A stretch of DNA of 64,000 nucleotides from Alkalibacterium sp. (GCA_007692455.1 RECC01000044.1:1-64000), one strand, 5' to 3'; positions 24,836 through 33,874 are shown, numbered from the stretch's first letter. A program made the numbers and translations. Notes: generated by a model not told the origin, from the sequence alone.

Positions 24836-25741
24836 TTACTTAAACTCTTTCTTCCTCAACCACCAGGCAGTCACAGCCCCCAGAAGAACAGCTACAATGA
24901 TGACAATCCACGAGCTGAAAGACGTTTCTCTTCCAATCATGCCGCTGGTGTTGATACCAAACAAACTGAAAATAAGGGTGGGGACAGAAATCACCAGTGC
25001 CCAGGTCTGCAGATACTGCATGATGTTATTCAGTTTGTTGTCGATACTGTCTGAGAGCAGGCCGCTGGTCGATCCCAGAAGGTCTCTGTACAAATGTATT
25101 CGGTAATGCGCTTTTTTTATAGCTAAACGTATCTCTTCCCGATTGTTGACACTTAAACGCGTTTCGACGAGCCGATAGCTTAAAAGACGATTTAGACTTT
25201 CCTCATAATCATCTAGTCGACTGGACGCAATGACAACTTCCTGTTCCAGATTAGTCAGCTGAAGAAGGACATCCCGGTTCGCGCTGTCCTTTGTCTGATT
25301 TTCCGTTTCAACAATCCGCACCTGCAGCTCATCTAAAACAGAAGAAAGGTTGGCATACTCTGCCATTATTTTTTTGTAAATAAAGTCGATGCCAGAGAGG
25401 GACCCTTCCATTTCAGCGGCAGTATTTTCATGCTTCGCTTCATCTGTCCAAATCAGCGTTATGTCAGGCGCAACATAAGCAGTCAATGAATGGGAAGGGT
25501 CTTTCATTCTGGAAAAATCGTCTTTGGTCCATAAGGGAATATGCAGAAGAAATCCTTCCTCATCCAAGGGGGTATGACAAGACTGCATACTGGCCATTGT
25601 TTTTTCTTTCTTTAAGTTATAGAAAGTAGAAGGCAAGCCGAATGAATTGAATAGTGTCTCTTTTTCTGCCGTTGATGGGTTACTCAAAACAATCCACTTA
25701 TCTGTATAGTGATCCTTTAAATGTCGACCTTCTGTCAGCAT
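24836..25741 (-). CDS. CorA-like divalent cation transporter with variant GMN motif
   Basis: A 301-residue protein with the CorA layout: a cytoplasmic N-terminal domain, a long helix with many charged residues (about 130-245), then two C-terminal membrane helices (about 248-266 and 277-296). CorA channels carry an invariant Gly-Met-Asn at the end of the first helix; here the matching segment reads LFGINTSG, so Met is replaced by Ile. Several Firmicute CorA-like proteins depart from GMN, so transport of Mg2+ is likely but not certain. The charged C-terminal tail WWLRKKEFK fits the family. Confidence 0.8.
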   Translation of the reverse strand: MLTEGRHLKDHYTDKWIVLSNPSTAEKETLFNSFGLPSTFYNLKKEKTMASMQSCHTPLDEEGFLLHIPLWTKDDFSRMKDPSHSLTAYVAPDITLIWTDEAKHENTAAEMEGSLSGIDFIYKKIMAEYANLSSVLDELQVRIVETENQTKDSANRDVLLQLTNLEQEVVIASSRLDDYEESLNRLLSYRLVETRLSVNNREEIRLAIKKAHYRIHLYRDLLGSTSGLLSDSIDNKLNNIMQYLQTWALVISVPTLIFSLFGINTSGMIGRETSFSSWIVIIVAVLLGAVTAWWLRKKEFK

Positions 25742-25862
25742 CCTCCGCTCCTCGCTTTCCTCAGTTTCTTATCTAGTTCCAGTGTACTCCTTTAAAGGAA
25801 ATACGTCACCTTTTACCTGCACATAATGTTTTAAACAGACTATAGTCGTATTATCGAAAGAA

Positions 25863-26657
25863 ATGAGGTACACTCCAATTAACAGCTTATTCATAGAAAG
25901 AGAGGTGACGTGTCAGGAAGTCTGGCACGATACTATGTTATTATCAGGAGCTCTGGTAACTGCTTTTGTCATCATTCATTTTTTCTCCGTGTATCTTCGG
26001 ATGCCCAAATCCATTCTGCGTAAATTTATCTCGTTTACAGCCGGCGTCGGTGTCAGTTATGTCTTTGTTCATCTTTGGCCTCAAGTTGCTCATGCACAGT
26101 CTCTTGCCGAGGAATCTATCCCCTGGCTGGAAAGTCATTTTCTGCATTATGCTTTCTACATTATGGCACTGGTCGGCCTGGCAGTATTTTATTCGATGGA
26201 CCGACTAATTGCCCGGGCGTATGAGAACGAAGATAAAACCGATCCGAACCTCGTTGAGTCTAAACTATTCTGGTCTCATATGAGTTTTTTTGCCTTGTAT
26301 AATGCCATGATTGGGTATCTCCTGTTTGACCGGGAAGATTCCGGTTCCACTCTCCTGATCTTTTTCATTGCCTTTTCCCTGCATTTCATTACCAATGACT
26401 GGGGCCTTCGACATCATCATGAAGTTGTCTACGATAAATACGGCCGTTATATCCTGTCACTCTCTATTTTAGCCGGCTATGCCCTTGGCGTGTTCTCTGA
26501 TTTCCCGGAGTATGCCATTGGAAGCGTCGAGGCTTTCGTTACCGGGGCCATGACCTTAAACGTCATCAAGCACGAGCTGCCGTCTGAAAGAGAAGGCAAT
26601 CTGGAAGGCTTTTTAATTGGACTAGTCAGTTCAGGTCTGTTATTTATTTTCATATAA
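25863..26657 (+). CDS. ZIP-like multi-pass membrane protein
   Basis: A hydrophobic protein with about seven to eight membrane helices. The segment AGVGVSYVFVHLWP, the His-rich THHxHH-like stretch NDWGLRHHHEVVYDKYG and the late VTGAMTLNVIKHELPSERE resemble the helix IV-V metal-binding pattern (H-x-x-E) of ZIP zinc transporters, though weakly. I call it ZIP-like. The open frame begins at ATG 25863, which lacks a ribosome binding site. GTG 25905 or ATG 25935 (just before the first membrane helix, after AGGAAG) may be the true start. Monocistronic with its own terminator. Confidence 0.65.
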   Translation: MRYTPINSLFIEREVTCQEVWHDTMLLSGALVTAFVIIHFFSVYLRMPKSILRKFISFTAGVGVSYVFVHLWPQVAHAQSLAEESIPWLESHFLHYAFYIMALVGLAVFYSMDRLIARAYENEDKTDPNLVESKLFWSHMSFFALYNAMIGYLLFDREDSGSTLLIFFIAFSLHFITNDWGLRHHHEVVYDKYGRYILSLSILAGYALGVFSDFPEYAIGSVEAFVTGAMTLNVIKHELPSEREGNLEGFLIGLVSSGLLFIFI

Positions 26658-26662
26658 AACAG

Positions 26663-26705
26663 AAGAACCCGCTGGACACTTTTTACGGTGTTCAGCGGGT
26701 TCTTT
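26663..26705. terminator. Bidirectional terminator, ZIP-like gene / HAD gene
   Basis: AAGAACCCGCTG...ACAC pairs with GTGT...CAGCGGGTTCTT between convergent genes; it ends both the ZIP-like gene and the riboflavin operon. Confidence 0.93.
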
Positions 26706-26715
26706 CTCGATTAAA

Positions 26716-27378
26716 TTAAAGGTACTCTGTCAGCTCTCTGATATCATTAATAGTGACGTCCGACTGCTCCAGCTCACTTTCTCTACCGTAACCATATGTG
26801 CACCCTATCGAATAGGTATGCTCAAGCTCGGCCACTTCAATATCCTGGAATCTGTCCCCTATAACGAGAAAGTCTTTTTTATAATTCTCTCTAATCAGCT
26901 GAACAATTTCTTTCTTGGACTTTTTGAAGTCATACTGTTCGGTACAATATAGCTTAGAGAAGTACTTCTTCAAATTGAATTTTTCTGCGTGCATTTCCAT
27001 ATAATCTATAGAGCAGTTACTCAAAAACAAAAGGGTGTACCCTTGTTCTTTTAAATACTTCAATGTCTCGATAGCATGCGGGTAGAGCACTGCTTCATCG
27101 TTGTCTATCTTTTGCTGCATCGTCTGACCGATGATTTTAGACGCTTGTTCCTGATACTCAGCATCCAGCGCTGGCATGAATTCCTGCCACATCTGTTTTT
27201 TGCTGTAGCCTAGCCATTTTGTAATGCTTTCTTCAGACCAGCTTTTTTCCTCTGCCTGACCTGACTTGATTAGAAAGTCATAGGCCTTCAAAAAAGCCGG
27301 GATGTAAATTCTGCTGCTGTCATGAAGCGTGCCGTCATAGTCAAAAATAATTGTCTTAACGGATTGGAAGTCTGTCAT
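26716..27378 (-). CDS. HAD-superfamily phosphatase, last gene of the riboflavin operon
   Basis: A 220-residue HAD hydrolase with a helical (C1) cap. Motif I is FDYDGTLHD (Asp13, Asp15), motif II LFLSNCS, a Lys in DFKKSKKEIV, and motif III/IV VIGDRFQDIEVA. Its ATG overlaps the ribH stop (TAATG), so translation is coupled. In riboflavin synthesis the dephosphorylation of 5-amino-6-(phosphoribitylamino)uracil is done by promiscuous HAD enzymes that are seldom encoded in the rib operon. This position makes the protein a good candidate for that missing step. The sequence by itself would only say 'phosphatase'. Confidence 0.87.
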   Translation of the reverse strand: MTDFQSVKTIIFDYDGTLHDSSRIYIPAFLKAYDFLIKSGQAEEKSWSEESITKWLGYSKKQMWQEFMPALDAEYQEQASKIIGQTMQQKIDNDEAVLYPHAIETLKYLKEQGYTLLFLSNCSIDYMEMHAEKFNLKKYFSKLYCTEQYDFKKSKKEIVQLIRENYKKDFLVIGDRFQDIEVAELEHTYSIGCTYGYGRESELEQSDVTINDIRELTEYL

Positions 27379-27842
27379 TATCCCAGCTGCTTTACAAGGT
27401 TTGCCATTTCTACCGCACCGACTGCCACTTCAGCCCCTTTGTTTCCTGCCTTCGTTCCGGCACGTTCGATTGCCTGTTCAATGGTATCAACCGTCAGCAC
27501 GCCAAACATGACTGGAACACCTGTACTGTCGGCTGCTGAGGTAACACCTTTTGCAGCTTCAGAGCAGACAATATCATAGTGAGAAGTAGCGCCTCTGATA
27601 ACTGCGCCGAGTGTGATGACCGCATCGTACTTGCCAGAAGCTGCCATTTTCTTAGCAACTAGAGGAATTTCAAATGCTCCGGGCACCCAGGCTGTAGTGA
27701 TGTCTGCATCATTCGCACCGTGTCTTTTTAATGCATCTACCGCTCCATCCAGTAAACGCGATCCGATAAAGTCGTTAAAGCGACCGACCACGATACCAAA
27801 CTTTAAATCTGTTGCAACTAAATTTCCTTCAATTGTATTCAT
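27378..27842 (-). CDS. ribH: 6,7-dimethyl-8-ribityllumazine synthase
   Basis: Condenses 5-amino-6-ribitylaminouracil with 3,4-dihydroxybutanone 4-phosphate; forms large icosahedral shells in bacilli. Length 154 residues, as usual. Conserved blocks: [44 protein letters not shown] with the catalytic His, and [16 protein letters not shown]. Ribosome binding site TGGAGG. Fourth gene of the operon, 46 bases after ribBA. Confidence 0.97.
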   Translation of the reverse strand: MNTIEGNLVATDLKFGIVVGRFNDFIGSRLLDGAVDALKRHGANDADITTAWVPGAFEIPLVAKKMAASGKYDAVITLGAVIRGATSHYDIVCSEAAKGVTSAADSTGVPVMFGVLTVDTIEQAIERAGTKAGNKGAEVAVGAVEMANLVKQLG

Positions 27843-27888
27843 ACTTTATTTCCTCCATTTGTTTGTTTGATTTTTTTATAGTTAAATC

Positions 27889-29082
27889 TTAATATTCCAG
27901 ATAATGTCCCATCTGATCTTTCTTAGTATTCAGATAGGCCAGGTCTTCTTCATTTGCCTCCATTTGAATCGGTATGCGATTTTCAATAACGAGGCCATAC
28001 TGATCCAAGCTGGACACTTTTAGCGGATTATTGGTCATGAGATTCAGGCGGCTGACCCCTAAATCGTCAAACATCTGCTTGCATTCATAGTATTCTCGAG
28101 AATCGACCGGGAAGCCAAGCAGAAGATTAGCCTTGATTGTGTCATGTCCCTGTTCCTGTAAGGCATAAGCTCTGATTTTGTTGACGAGACCTATCCCGCG
28201 ACCTTCCTGTCTCATGTAAAGCAGAACTCCTCGTCCTTCGTCCGCAATTTTTTCTAGAGCAGAATCCAGCTGCTGACCGCAGTCGCATTTCTTTGAACCG
28301 AAAACGTCACCTGTCAGACATTCGGAATGAATGCGCGCCAGTACAGGCTCCCCATCAGACACGTCTCCTTTTACCAGAGCAATGTGATGTTCTCCCGTAT
28401 ATTTATGTTCATAGGCATAGATGTCAAATTCGCCGTATTTCGTAGGGAGTTTAGCTTTGGATTCTCTAAAGATGACCTGTTCATTCGCCTTGCGGTACTC
28501 GATGAGTTCGGTTATGGTAGCCATTTTCATATCATGTTCTTTTGAAAACTTAATCAAGTCATCTCGTCTAGCCATCGTGCCGTCATCATTCATAATTTCA
28601 CAACAGAGACCCACTGGTTTCAATCCTGCCAAACGCATCAGGTCCACAGTTGCTTCAGTATGCCCATTTCTGGACAACACGCCACCGTCAACTGCTTCTA
28701 GAGGAAACATGTGCCCGGGTCGTTTAAAATCTTCCGGCTTACTGCCTTCTTCTACTGTCTTCATTGCTGTAAGTGAGCGTTCATCTGCCGATATACCGGT
28801 AGTAGTACTATGGTGATCAATGGAGACTGTGAAAGCTGTCGTATGATCATCAGTATTGTACAAGCTCATCTGAGAAAGCCCCAGTTTTTTAGTGTAGTCT
28901 TTGGTCATCGGGATACAAATGAGACCTCTAGCATACTTCGCCATGAAGTTGACATTTTCCGGAGTAGCAAACTCTGCTGCACACACAATGTCTCCCTCAT
29001 TTTCACGGTCCTCATCATCCACTATAATAACGTTCTTCCCTTGCTTTAAATCTTCAAGCAAGTCTTCAATTTTATCAAACAT
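27889..29082 (-). CDS. ribBA: Bifunctional DHBP synthase / GTP cyclohydrolase II
   Basis: Makes both precursors of riboflavin. The N-terminal half (1-200) is 3,4-dihydroxy-2-butanone 4-phosphate synthase with the metal and active-site acid cluster VDDEDRENEGD and DHHSTTTGIS. The C-terminal half (205-397) is GTP cyclohydrolase II with the zinc cysteines of HSECLTGDVFGSKKCDCGQQ and the MRQEGRGIGL phosphate loop. Length 397 matches B. subtilis RibA (RibBA). Ribosome binding site AGGAG; 14 bases after ribE. Confidence 0.97.
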   Translation of the reverse strand: MFDKIEDLLEDLKQGKNVIIVDDEDRENEGDIVCAAEFATPENVNFMAKYARGLICIPMTKDYTKKLGLSQMSLYNTDDHTTAFTVSIDHHSTTTGISADERSLTAMKTVEEGSKPEDFKRPGHMFPLEAVDGGVLSRNGHTEATVDLMRLAGLKPVGLCCEIMNDDGTMARRDDLIKFSKEHDMKMATITELIEYRKANEQVIFRESKAKLPTKYGEFDIYAYEHKYTGEHHIALVKGDVSDGEPVLARIHSECLTGDVFGSKKCDCGQQLDSALEKIADEGRGVLLYMRQEGRGIGLVNKIRAYALQEQGHDTIKANLLLGFPVDSREYYECKQMFDDLGVSRLNLMTNNPLKVSSLDQYGLVIENRIPIQMEANEEDLAYLNTKKDQMGHYLEY

Positions 29083-29096
29083 GCCAGCACTCCTGT

Positions 29097-29747
29097 CTAC
29101 ACAAAGCCGTTATTTTTTAAATAGGCCTGTGTTATTTTTTCTTTATTGTCTGTATCCGAAGAAAGTCCCAATAGCTTCTCTACATACTTACCAATCAGAT
29201 CGACCTCGAGGTTAACTTGGTCACCTACTTTGTGACTAAGCAGTGTCGTTTCATCAGCTGTATGCGGAATAATTGAAACTTGAAAGTCTGTGTCCGATAC
29301 TGATGCAACTGTTAGGCTAATGCCGTCTATTGCTATAGACCCTTTTTCAATAATATAGCGCAGTAATTTTTCTTCTGCTTCAATCGTAACCCAGACAGCA
29401 TTGTCATCTTTCCTGAAATTCTTGATGACACCTGTTCCGTCAATGTGTCCACTGACCATGTGGCCGCCTAGGCGCGTCTGAAGGTTCAGTGCACGCTCCA
29501 GATTTAACCGGCTGCCTTGAGTCAGCGAGCCGAGTGCCGAACGGTCAAGCGTTTCAGACATGACATCTGCTTTAAAGTCAGCTGAACTCATGTCCGTGAC
29601 TGTCAGACAGACTCCATTAGTCATAATGCTGTCGCCAATTGCCGTATCCTCCAGCACCTTATTGGCTCGGATAGTCAGTACACTGGACTTTGACCCTTTT
29701 TTTATGCTTTTAATTTCTCCAATTTCTTCAACGATTCCCGTAAACAT
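29097..29747 (-). CDS. ribE: Riboflavin synthase alpha subunit
   Basis: Dismutates two lumazine molecules into riboflavin. The 216-residue protein has the two tandem lumazine-binding barrels: the first begins MFTGIVEEIGEI and contains NGVCLTVTD, the second begins near residue 98 (GHMVSGHIDGTGVI) and contains DGISLTVASV. The last 15 residues (KEKITQAYLKNNGFV) form the trimer helix. It starts three bases after the ribD stop. Confidence 0.97.
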   Translation of the reverse strand: MFTGIVEEIGEIKSIKKGSKSSVLTIRANKVLEDTAIGDSIMTNGVCLTVTDMSSADFKADVMSETLDRSALGSLTQGSRLNLERALNLQTRLGGHMVSGHIDGTGVIKNFRKDDNAVWVTIEAEEKLLRYIIEKGSIAIDGISLTVASVSDTDFQVSIIPHTADETTLLSHKVGDQVNLEVDLIGKYVEKLLGLSSDTDNKEKITQAYLKNNGFV

Positions 29748-29750
29748 GTT

Positions 29751-30851
29751 TCATTCACTCCTGTCTATTAATGCTTCAATTACTATATCTTCACCAATCC
29801 GAAAAGTCTGCGTGTCTTTGAACAAATAAGCTTCTGACATGGTTTTTACGCCTCTACCCATCACCGGTGATATGGCATTTTCGCCTCCCACCAGTTTTGG
29901 AGCAATGTAAATCGTCACTTTATTGACAATACCTGCTTCCAGAGCTGAGGCATTAAGCTTTCCGCCGCCTTCCAGAAGAATGCTGTCAATGCCTTTTTCG
30001 CCGAGCACTTGCATAGCCTCGGATAAATCGACTCGTTTATCAGTATCCCTGACCTTGATTACCTCAATACTCATTGCCTCTAGAGCTTTCAGCTTTTCCT
30101 CTGAAGCATATTGAGTGGTCAGTATCACTGTTTTCGCCTCGTTCTGATCAGCTAATACAGCTGCATCCAAAGGAATTCGGAGCTGGCTGTCGACGACTAT
30201 CCGTATAGGGTTGCCGTAACCCGGGACTCGGCAAGTCAGTTGGGGATTGTCCTTGAGTACTGTCCCTATGCCCGCCATGATTCCGCTCAGTTCTCCTCGC
30301 AGCCTGTGTGCATGCTCTCTGGATTCTTTCGAAGATATCCATTTTGACTGTCCTGTTTCGGTTGCAATCTTACCGTCCAGGGTCATGGCATATTTCATGA
30401 CAGTAAATGGCTGCTTTGTCGTAATGAAGTAATTAAAGACCTCGTTCATTTGGACACTTTCTTTTTCACAGACACCCACTTCCACTTCGATACCCGCCTC
30501 TTCAATCCGCTTTAAGCCGCGACCTGCTACTAATGGATTAGGGTCCAGAGTCGCTACAACAACCTTTTTGAACTCGCTTCGGATAATAAGATCCGAGCAG
30601 GGCGGTGTTTTCCCAAAATGCGAACAGGGTTCCAAGGTTACGTAAATTGTTGCGCCTTTGACTGATTCCTCAGCTGACTGAACTGCATTTACTTCAGCGT
30701 GTGGCTCGCCTGCTTTTTGATGGTATCCTTCTCCAATGATTCTATTGTCTTTGACTATGACCGCACCGACCATTGGATTTGGAGAGGTATGGCCTTTGGC
30801 TTTGACAGCCAGTTCAAGTGCTCTTTTCATGTAAAACTCGTCTGTTGTCAT
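29751..30851 (-). CDS. ribD: Bifunctional pyrimidine deaminase/reductase
   Basis: Carries out the second and third steps of riboflavin synthesis. The N-terminal deaminase (1-145) has the zinc motif HAEVNA and PCSHFGKTPPC. The C-terminal NADPH reductase (147-366) has KYAMTLDGKIATETGQSKWIS and the LLEGGGKLNAS cofactor loop. Length 366 is typical. Ribosome binding site GAGGTG lies directly after the T run of the riboswitch terminator, so read-through is the only route to expression. Confidence 0.97.
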   Translation of the reverse strand: MTTDEFYMKRALELAVKAKGHTSPNPMVGAVIVKDNRIIGEGYHQKAGEPHAEVNAVQSAEESVKGATIYVTLEPCSHFGKTPPCSDLIIRSEFKKVVVATLDPNPLVAGRGLKRIEEAGIEVEVGVCEKESVQMNEVFNYFITTKQPFTVMKYAMTLDGKIATETGQSKWISSKESREHAHRLRGELSGIMAGIGTVLKDNPQLTCRVPGYGNPIRIVVDSQLRIPLDAAVLADQNEAKTVILTTQYASEEKLKALEAMSIEVIKVRDTDKRVDLSEAMQVLGEKGIDSILLEGGGKLNASALEAGIVNKVTIYIAPKLVGGENAISPVMGRGVKTMSEAYLFKDTQTFRIGEDIVIEALIDRSE

Positions 30852-30862
30852 GCTTTCACCTC

Positions 30863-30899
30863 AAAAAAACAGCCCTGAATCCGAATCGATTCAGGGCTG
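30863..30899 (-). terminator. Riboswitch-controlled terminator upstream of ribD
   Basis: A perfect 12-bp stem (30870-30881 with 30888-30899) plus seven T on the minus strand, ending seven bases before the ribD ribosome binding site. Confidence 0.93.
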
Positions 30900-30966
30900 A
30901 ATAGTTTGATAAACTTTACACAAAGAATGAGACTGCTTATATGCATTAGAAAAAGTTGCATGAAAA

Positions 30967-30995
30967 TACCCTGGAATAAAGAATTCCAGGGCATA
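30967..30995 (-). promoter_or_regulatory. Second leader hairpin complementary to the riboswitch terminator
   Basis: GCCCTGGAAT/ATTCCAGGGT forms a strong hairpin in the leader. Its arms are complementary to the opposite arms of the terminator hairpin (GCCCT-GAAT with ATTC-AGGGC), so the two can form an alternative, antiterminating pairing. This role is inferred. Confidence 0.55.
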
Positions 30996-31060
30996 AATAA
31001 ACATGACTACGGCCCAAAGAGCCACCATTCTCTAATTTTAAGAGTCTTGTTGTGTCATTT

Positions 31061-31166
31061 GTCTTCTTTCATCCAGACTATACTGTCGGCTTCGGAATCT
31101 AACCGAATCTGCCTTGCGGCTCGTGGGCTTTACCACCGGTAGGGACTTTCACCCTGCCCTGAAGAC
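31061..31166 (-). promoter_or_regulatory. FMN riboswitch (RFN element) aptamer
   Basis: Minus strand. P1 is GTCTTC/GAAGAC at 31161-31166 and 31061-31066, followed by the invariant AGGGCAGGGTGAAAGTCCC and ACCGGTGGTAAAGCCC and the CCGCAAGGCAGAT and GAAGCCGACAGT blocks of the RFN family. It controls the ribD-ribE-ribBA-ribH-HAD operon by FMN. Confidence 0.97.
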
Positions 31167-31275
31167 TATTAACTTGTAACTTAAGAATAAATTGAAAATG
31201 AGAAAATGTCAATCAAAAAATATTTGGAGTTATATCATTTCACTTATATTCTTCTTACAAGCAGTAACAGACATG

Positions 31276-32097
31276 TTATTCATCAACCGGCAGAACAGCT
31301 CCGTCCCATGTGTCTAGGATATACTCCTGAGTTTCTTCAGACCGCAGGACTTCAACCAGTCTTTGCACAAGCTCATTATCCTCATCTTCACTTCTGACCG
31401 CTACAATATTTGCATAAGGAGAAGAGCTGTCTTCCAAGGCTATTGACTCGTCAATTGGGCTGATGCCCTGGTCTACTGCAAAATTGGAGTTGATGAAGAA
31501 TACATCCCCTTCATCTTCGGCGTATAAGGTCGTCAGAAGGGCTGCATCATATTCATATTCAAATTCCAGGTTGCGTTCGTTTTCTACAATGTCGTCAAAG
31601 GTTGCATCCACGAGGTCCACTGAATCATCCACTTCTATCAGACCTGCATCCTGAAGAATCCCCAGTATGCGTCCGTGATCCGCTACACTGCTTGAAGCTA
31701 AGATTGTTGCGCCGTCAGGCAAGTCGCTTAGATCATCGTGACGATTGGAATAGGCACCCATTGGTTCGATATGAATTCCACCGGCATTCGCAAAGTCATA
31801 GTCATTTTCAGCTACCTGTGCTTCGAAATACGGCACATGCTGGAAGTAGTTGGCATCAATGTCTCCATCAGAAAGTGCCATGTTCGGGATGACGTAATCG
31901 TTATAGGTTACAATGTCAAGTTCAATTCCTTCTTCTTCCAGTGTCGGCTGAACAAATTCAAGAATTTCAGCGTGAGGCACGTTCGTCGCACCGACTGTCA
32001 GTACTTGACTTTCTTCATCACTGTCACCTTCACCATTTCCACAAGCTGCTAGAACTACTGCACTGCTTAATACACCTAGTTTAATAAATTTTTTCAT
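31276..32097 (-). CDS. metQ: Methionine ABC transporter substrate-binding lipoprotein
   Basis: Extracellular lipid-anchored methionine-binding protein of the NlpA/MetQ family, 273 residues. The signal peptide ends in lipobox LAAC (Cys19), followed by an acidic spacer (GDSDEES). Conserved blocks: TVGATNVPHAEILEFVQP, YVIPNMALSDGDIDANYFQHVPY and INSNFAVDQGISP. Last gene of the metNIQ operon. The ribosome binding site GGGGAG is good. I see no clear terminator before the riboswitch leader. Confidence 0.94.
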   Translation of the reverse strand: MKKFIKLGVLSSAVVLAACGNGEGDSDEESQVLTVGATNVPHAEILEFVQPTLEEEGIELDIVTYNDYVIPNMALSDGDIDANYFQHVPYFEAQVAENDYDFANAGGIHIEPMGAYSNRHDDLSDLPDGATILASSSVADHGRILGILQDAGLIEVDDSVDLVDATFDDIVENERNLEFEYEYDAALLTTLYAEDEGDVFFINSNFAVDQGISPIDESIALEDSSSPYANIVAVRSEDEDNELVQRLVEVLRSEETQEYILDTWDGAVLPVDE

Positions 32098-32148
32098 TTT
32101 AATTCTCCCCTGTCTTTTTTAGTATATTTGTAATCTTTTTAAGGTTTA

Positions 32149-32850
32149 TTACCGTTTGTCTATTGCACTGACCCATCGGTCTCCTATGAATTGAATCACG
32201 AATACGATGACCAGTATTACTGCTGTTGCGACAAGTGTTACAGTTGCCTGTCTTCTTTGAAAACCTTCCAGATAGGCGAGATTACCCAGTCCCCCGGCCC
32301 CAATCACACCGGCCATTGCAGTGTAGCCGACCAGACTGATAGCTGTTACTGTTATGCCCGCTATGATGGAAGGAAGACTTTCTGGAATATAGACTTTAAA
32401 AATCAGTTCCCATTTTGATGCACCCATTGCCTCAGCAGCTTCAATCACACCTTTATCGACTTCCCTAAGGCTCGTTTCAACTAGTCTGGCATAAAATGGT
32501 GCAGCTGATAAAATTAGTGCAGGCAATGCTGCTGTTGGTCCAGTCATGCTCTGAACGATTGCTCTAGTAAAGGGGATGAGCAGTACAATTAGTATGATGA
32601 AAGGGATAGACCTGAATATATTAACAAATACCGAAACCGCTTTGTACAAAGCAACAGACCAAATCGTTTGATGATGACGCGTTTCATATAAAATCAGTCC
32701 CAGTATCAATCCCAGTAGAAAGACTAACACGACTGATATCGCCGTCATATAAAGTGTCTGCAGCGTTGCAGTCCATAATCTGTCCCATGACACATCCTCA
32801 AAATTAGTGTATTCCGTCAATATTGAACCAACTGTTAGTAATCTATTCAT
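32149..32850 (-). CDS. metI: Methionine ABC transporter permease
   Basis: Membrane permease of 233 residues with about five helices. The EAA loop is EAAEAMGASKWELIFKVYIPESLPSIIAG and the MetI-typical GAGGLGNLAYLEGFQR follows near the C-terminus. ATG 32850 lies seven bases after AGAGGTGG and overlaps the metN stop by eight bases; the TTG at 32856 is less likely. Partner of MetN. Confidence 0.94.
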   Translation of the reverse strand: MNRLLTVGSILTEYTNFEDVSWDRLWTATLQTLYMTAISVVLVFLLGLILGLILYETRHHQTIWSVALYKAVSVFVNIFRSIPFIILIVLLIPFTRAIVQSMTGPTAALPALILSAAPFYARLVETSLREVDKGVIEAAEAMGASKWELIFKVYIPESLPSIIAGITVTAISLVGYTAMAGVIGAGGLGNLAYLEGFQRRQATVTLVATAVILVIVFVIQFIGDRWVSAIDKR

Positions 32851-33874
32851 CTTCAACCACCTCTACTTCAATTGGATAGGTTTTAAACTGTTCCAGCGCC
32901 TTTTGCTGGGTTTCTTTATTTCCTAATACTTGAACAATTAGTGTCCCCATTGGTGTGTTGTGTGTCGACTGTATGCTTCCCTGAATAATATTAATGTCAC
33001 AGTCACATTGTCGGCTGACCTGTGTAATAACCGGCGCACCGACATTGTCACCTTGAAACAGCAGTTGTAAGATTTGACCTTCCGGATAGGCTTTCTTCAG
33101 CCCCTTCAAAGCTTGACGCGTTTCTTTAGAGTCCACTTCTCTGTCCTGCTTGATGAAGCGCTTGGTAATGTCTTCTTGTGGCTGTTTAAAGACCTGAAGA
33201 ACCGGCCCTTCTTCTACTATGACACCTTTGTTCATTACTGCAACGCGGTCACAGATTTTTCTGACCACTTCCATTTCATGGGTAATCAGTACAATCGTTA
33301 CGTTCAGTTCACGGTTGATTTTGGAAAGGAGTTCCAGTACTTCATCCGTTGTCTGAGGATCGAGTGCACTTGTTGCTTCATCACATAAGAGCACTTTCGG
33401 TTCATTTGCCAAAGCTCTGGCAATACCGACCCGCTGCTTTTCCCCACCTGAGAGTTGTGATGGATAGGCTTTTTCCTTGTCAGCCAGACCAACTAGGGCT
33501 ATCAGTTCTCTTGCCCGTTCGACCCGCTCTTCTTTGTTGACTCCTGCCAGTTCCAGTGGAAAGCAGACATTTTCCAGTACAGTCCGGCTCCATAAAAGGT
33601 TGAAGTGCTGGAATATCATCCCGATGGACTGCCGTTCTTTTCTCAATTCTCTCTGACTGAGCGGGGTCAATTCTTTTGAATCTATCAGTATTTTCCCGGA
33701 AGAGGGCCTTTCCAGTCCGTTGAGTAATCTAAGCAAGGTACTTTTCCCCGCCCCTGAATAACCAACGATACCGTAAATTTCTCCTTTTTCTATTTCAATA
33801 CTGGTGTCCTTGACCGCTTCAAAGAGTTCTTTATTATTAATAAATGTTTTCGTTACATTCTTCAGTGTTATCAT
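32843..33874 (-). CDS. metN: Methionine ABC transporter ATP-binding protein
   Basis: ATPase of the methionine uptake system, 343 residues from ATG 33874 (eight bases after GGGAG; the GTG at 33883 overlaps it). Walker A GYSGAGKS, signature LSGGEKQR, Walker B VLLCDEATSALDP and the H-loop ITHEME are present in the first 240 residues. The last 90 residues form the NIL domain (LQLLFQGDNVGAPVITQVSRQ), which binds methionine and gives trans-inhibition in homologues. First gene of a T-box-controlled operon. Confidence 0.96.
   Translation of the reverse strand: MITLKNVTKTFINNKELFEAVKDTSIEIEKGEIYGIVGYSGAGKSTLLRLLNGLERPSSGKILIDSKELTPLSQRELRKERQSIGMIFQHFNLLWSRTVLENVCFPLELAGVNKEERVERARELIALVGLADKEKAYPSQLSGGEKQRVGIARALANEPKVLLCDEATSALDPQTTDEVLELLSKINRELNVTIVLITHEMEVVRKICDRVAVMNKGVIVEEGPVLQVFKQPQEDITKRFIKQDREVDSKETRQALKGLKKAYPEGQILQLLFQGDNVGAPVITQVSRQCDCDINIIQGSIQSTHNTPMGTLIVQVLGNKETQQKALEQFKTYPIEVEVVEDE

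Noticed and set aside
28421-28816. 131-codon frame on the plus strand within ribBA
   Set aside because: Antisense shadow of a highly conserved enzyme gene.
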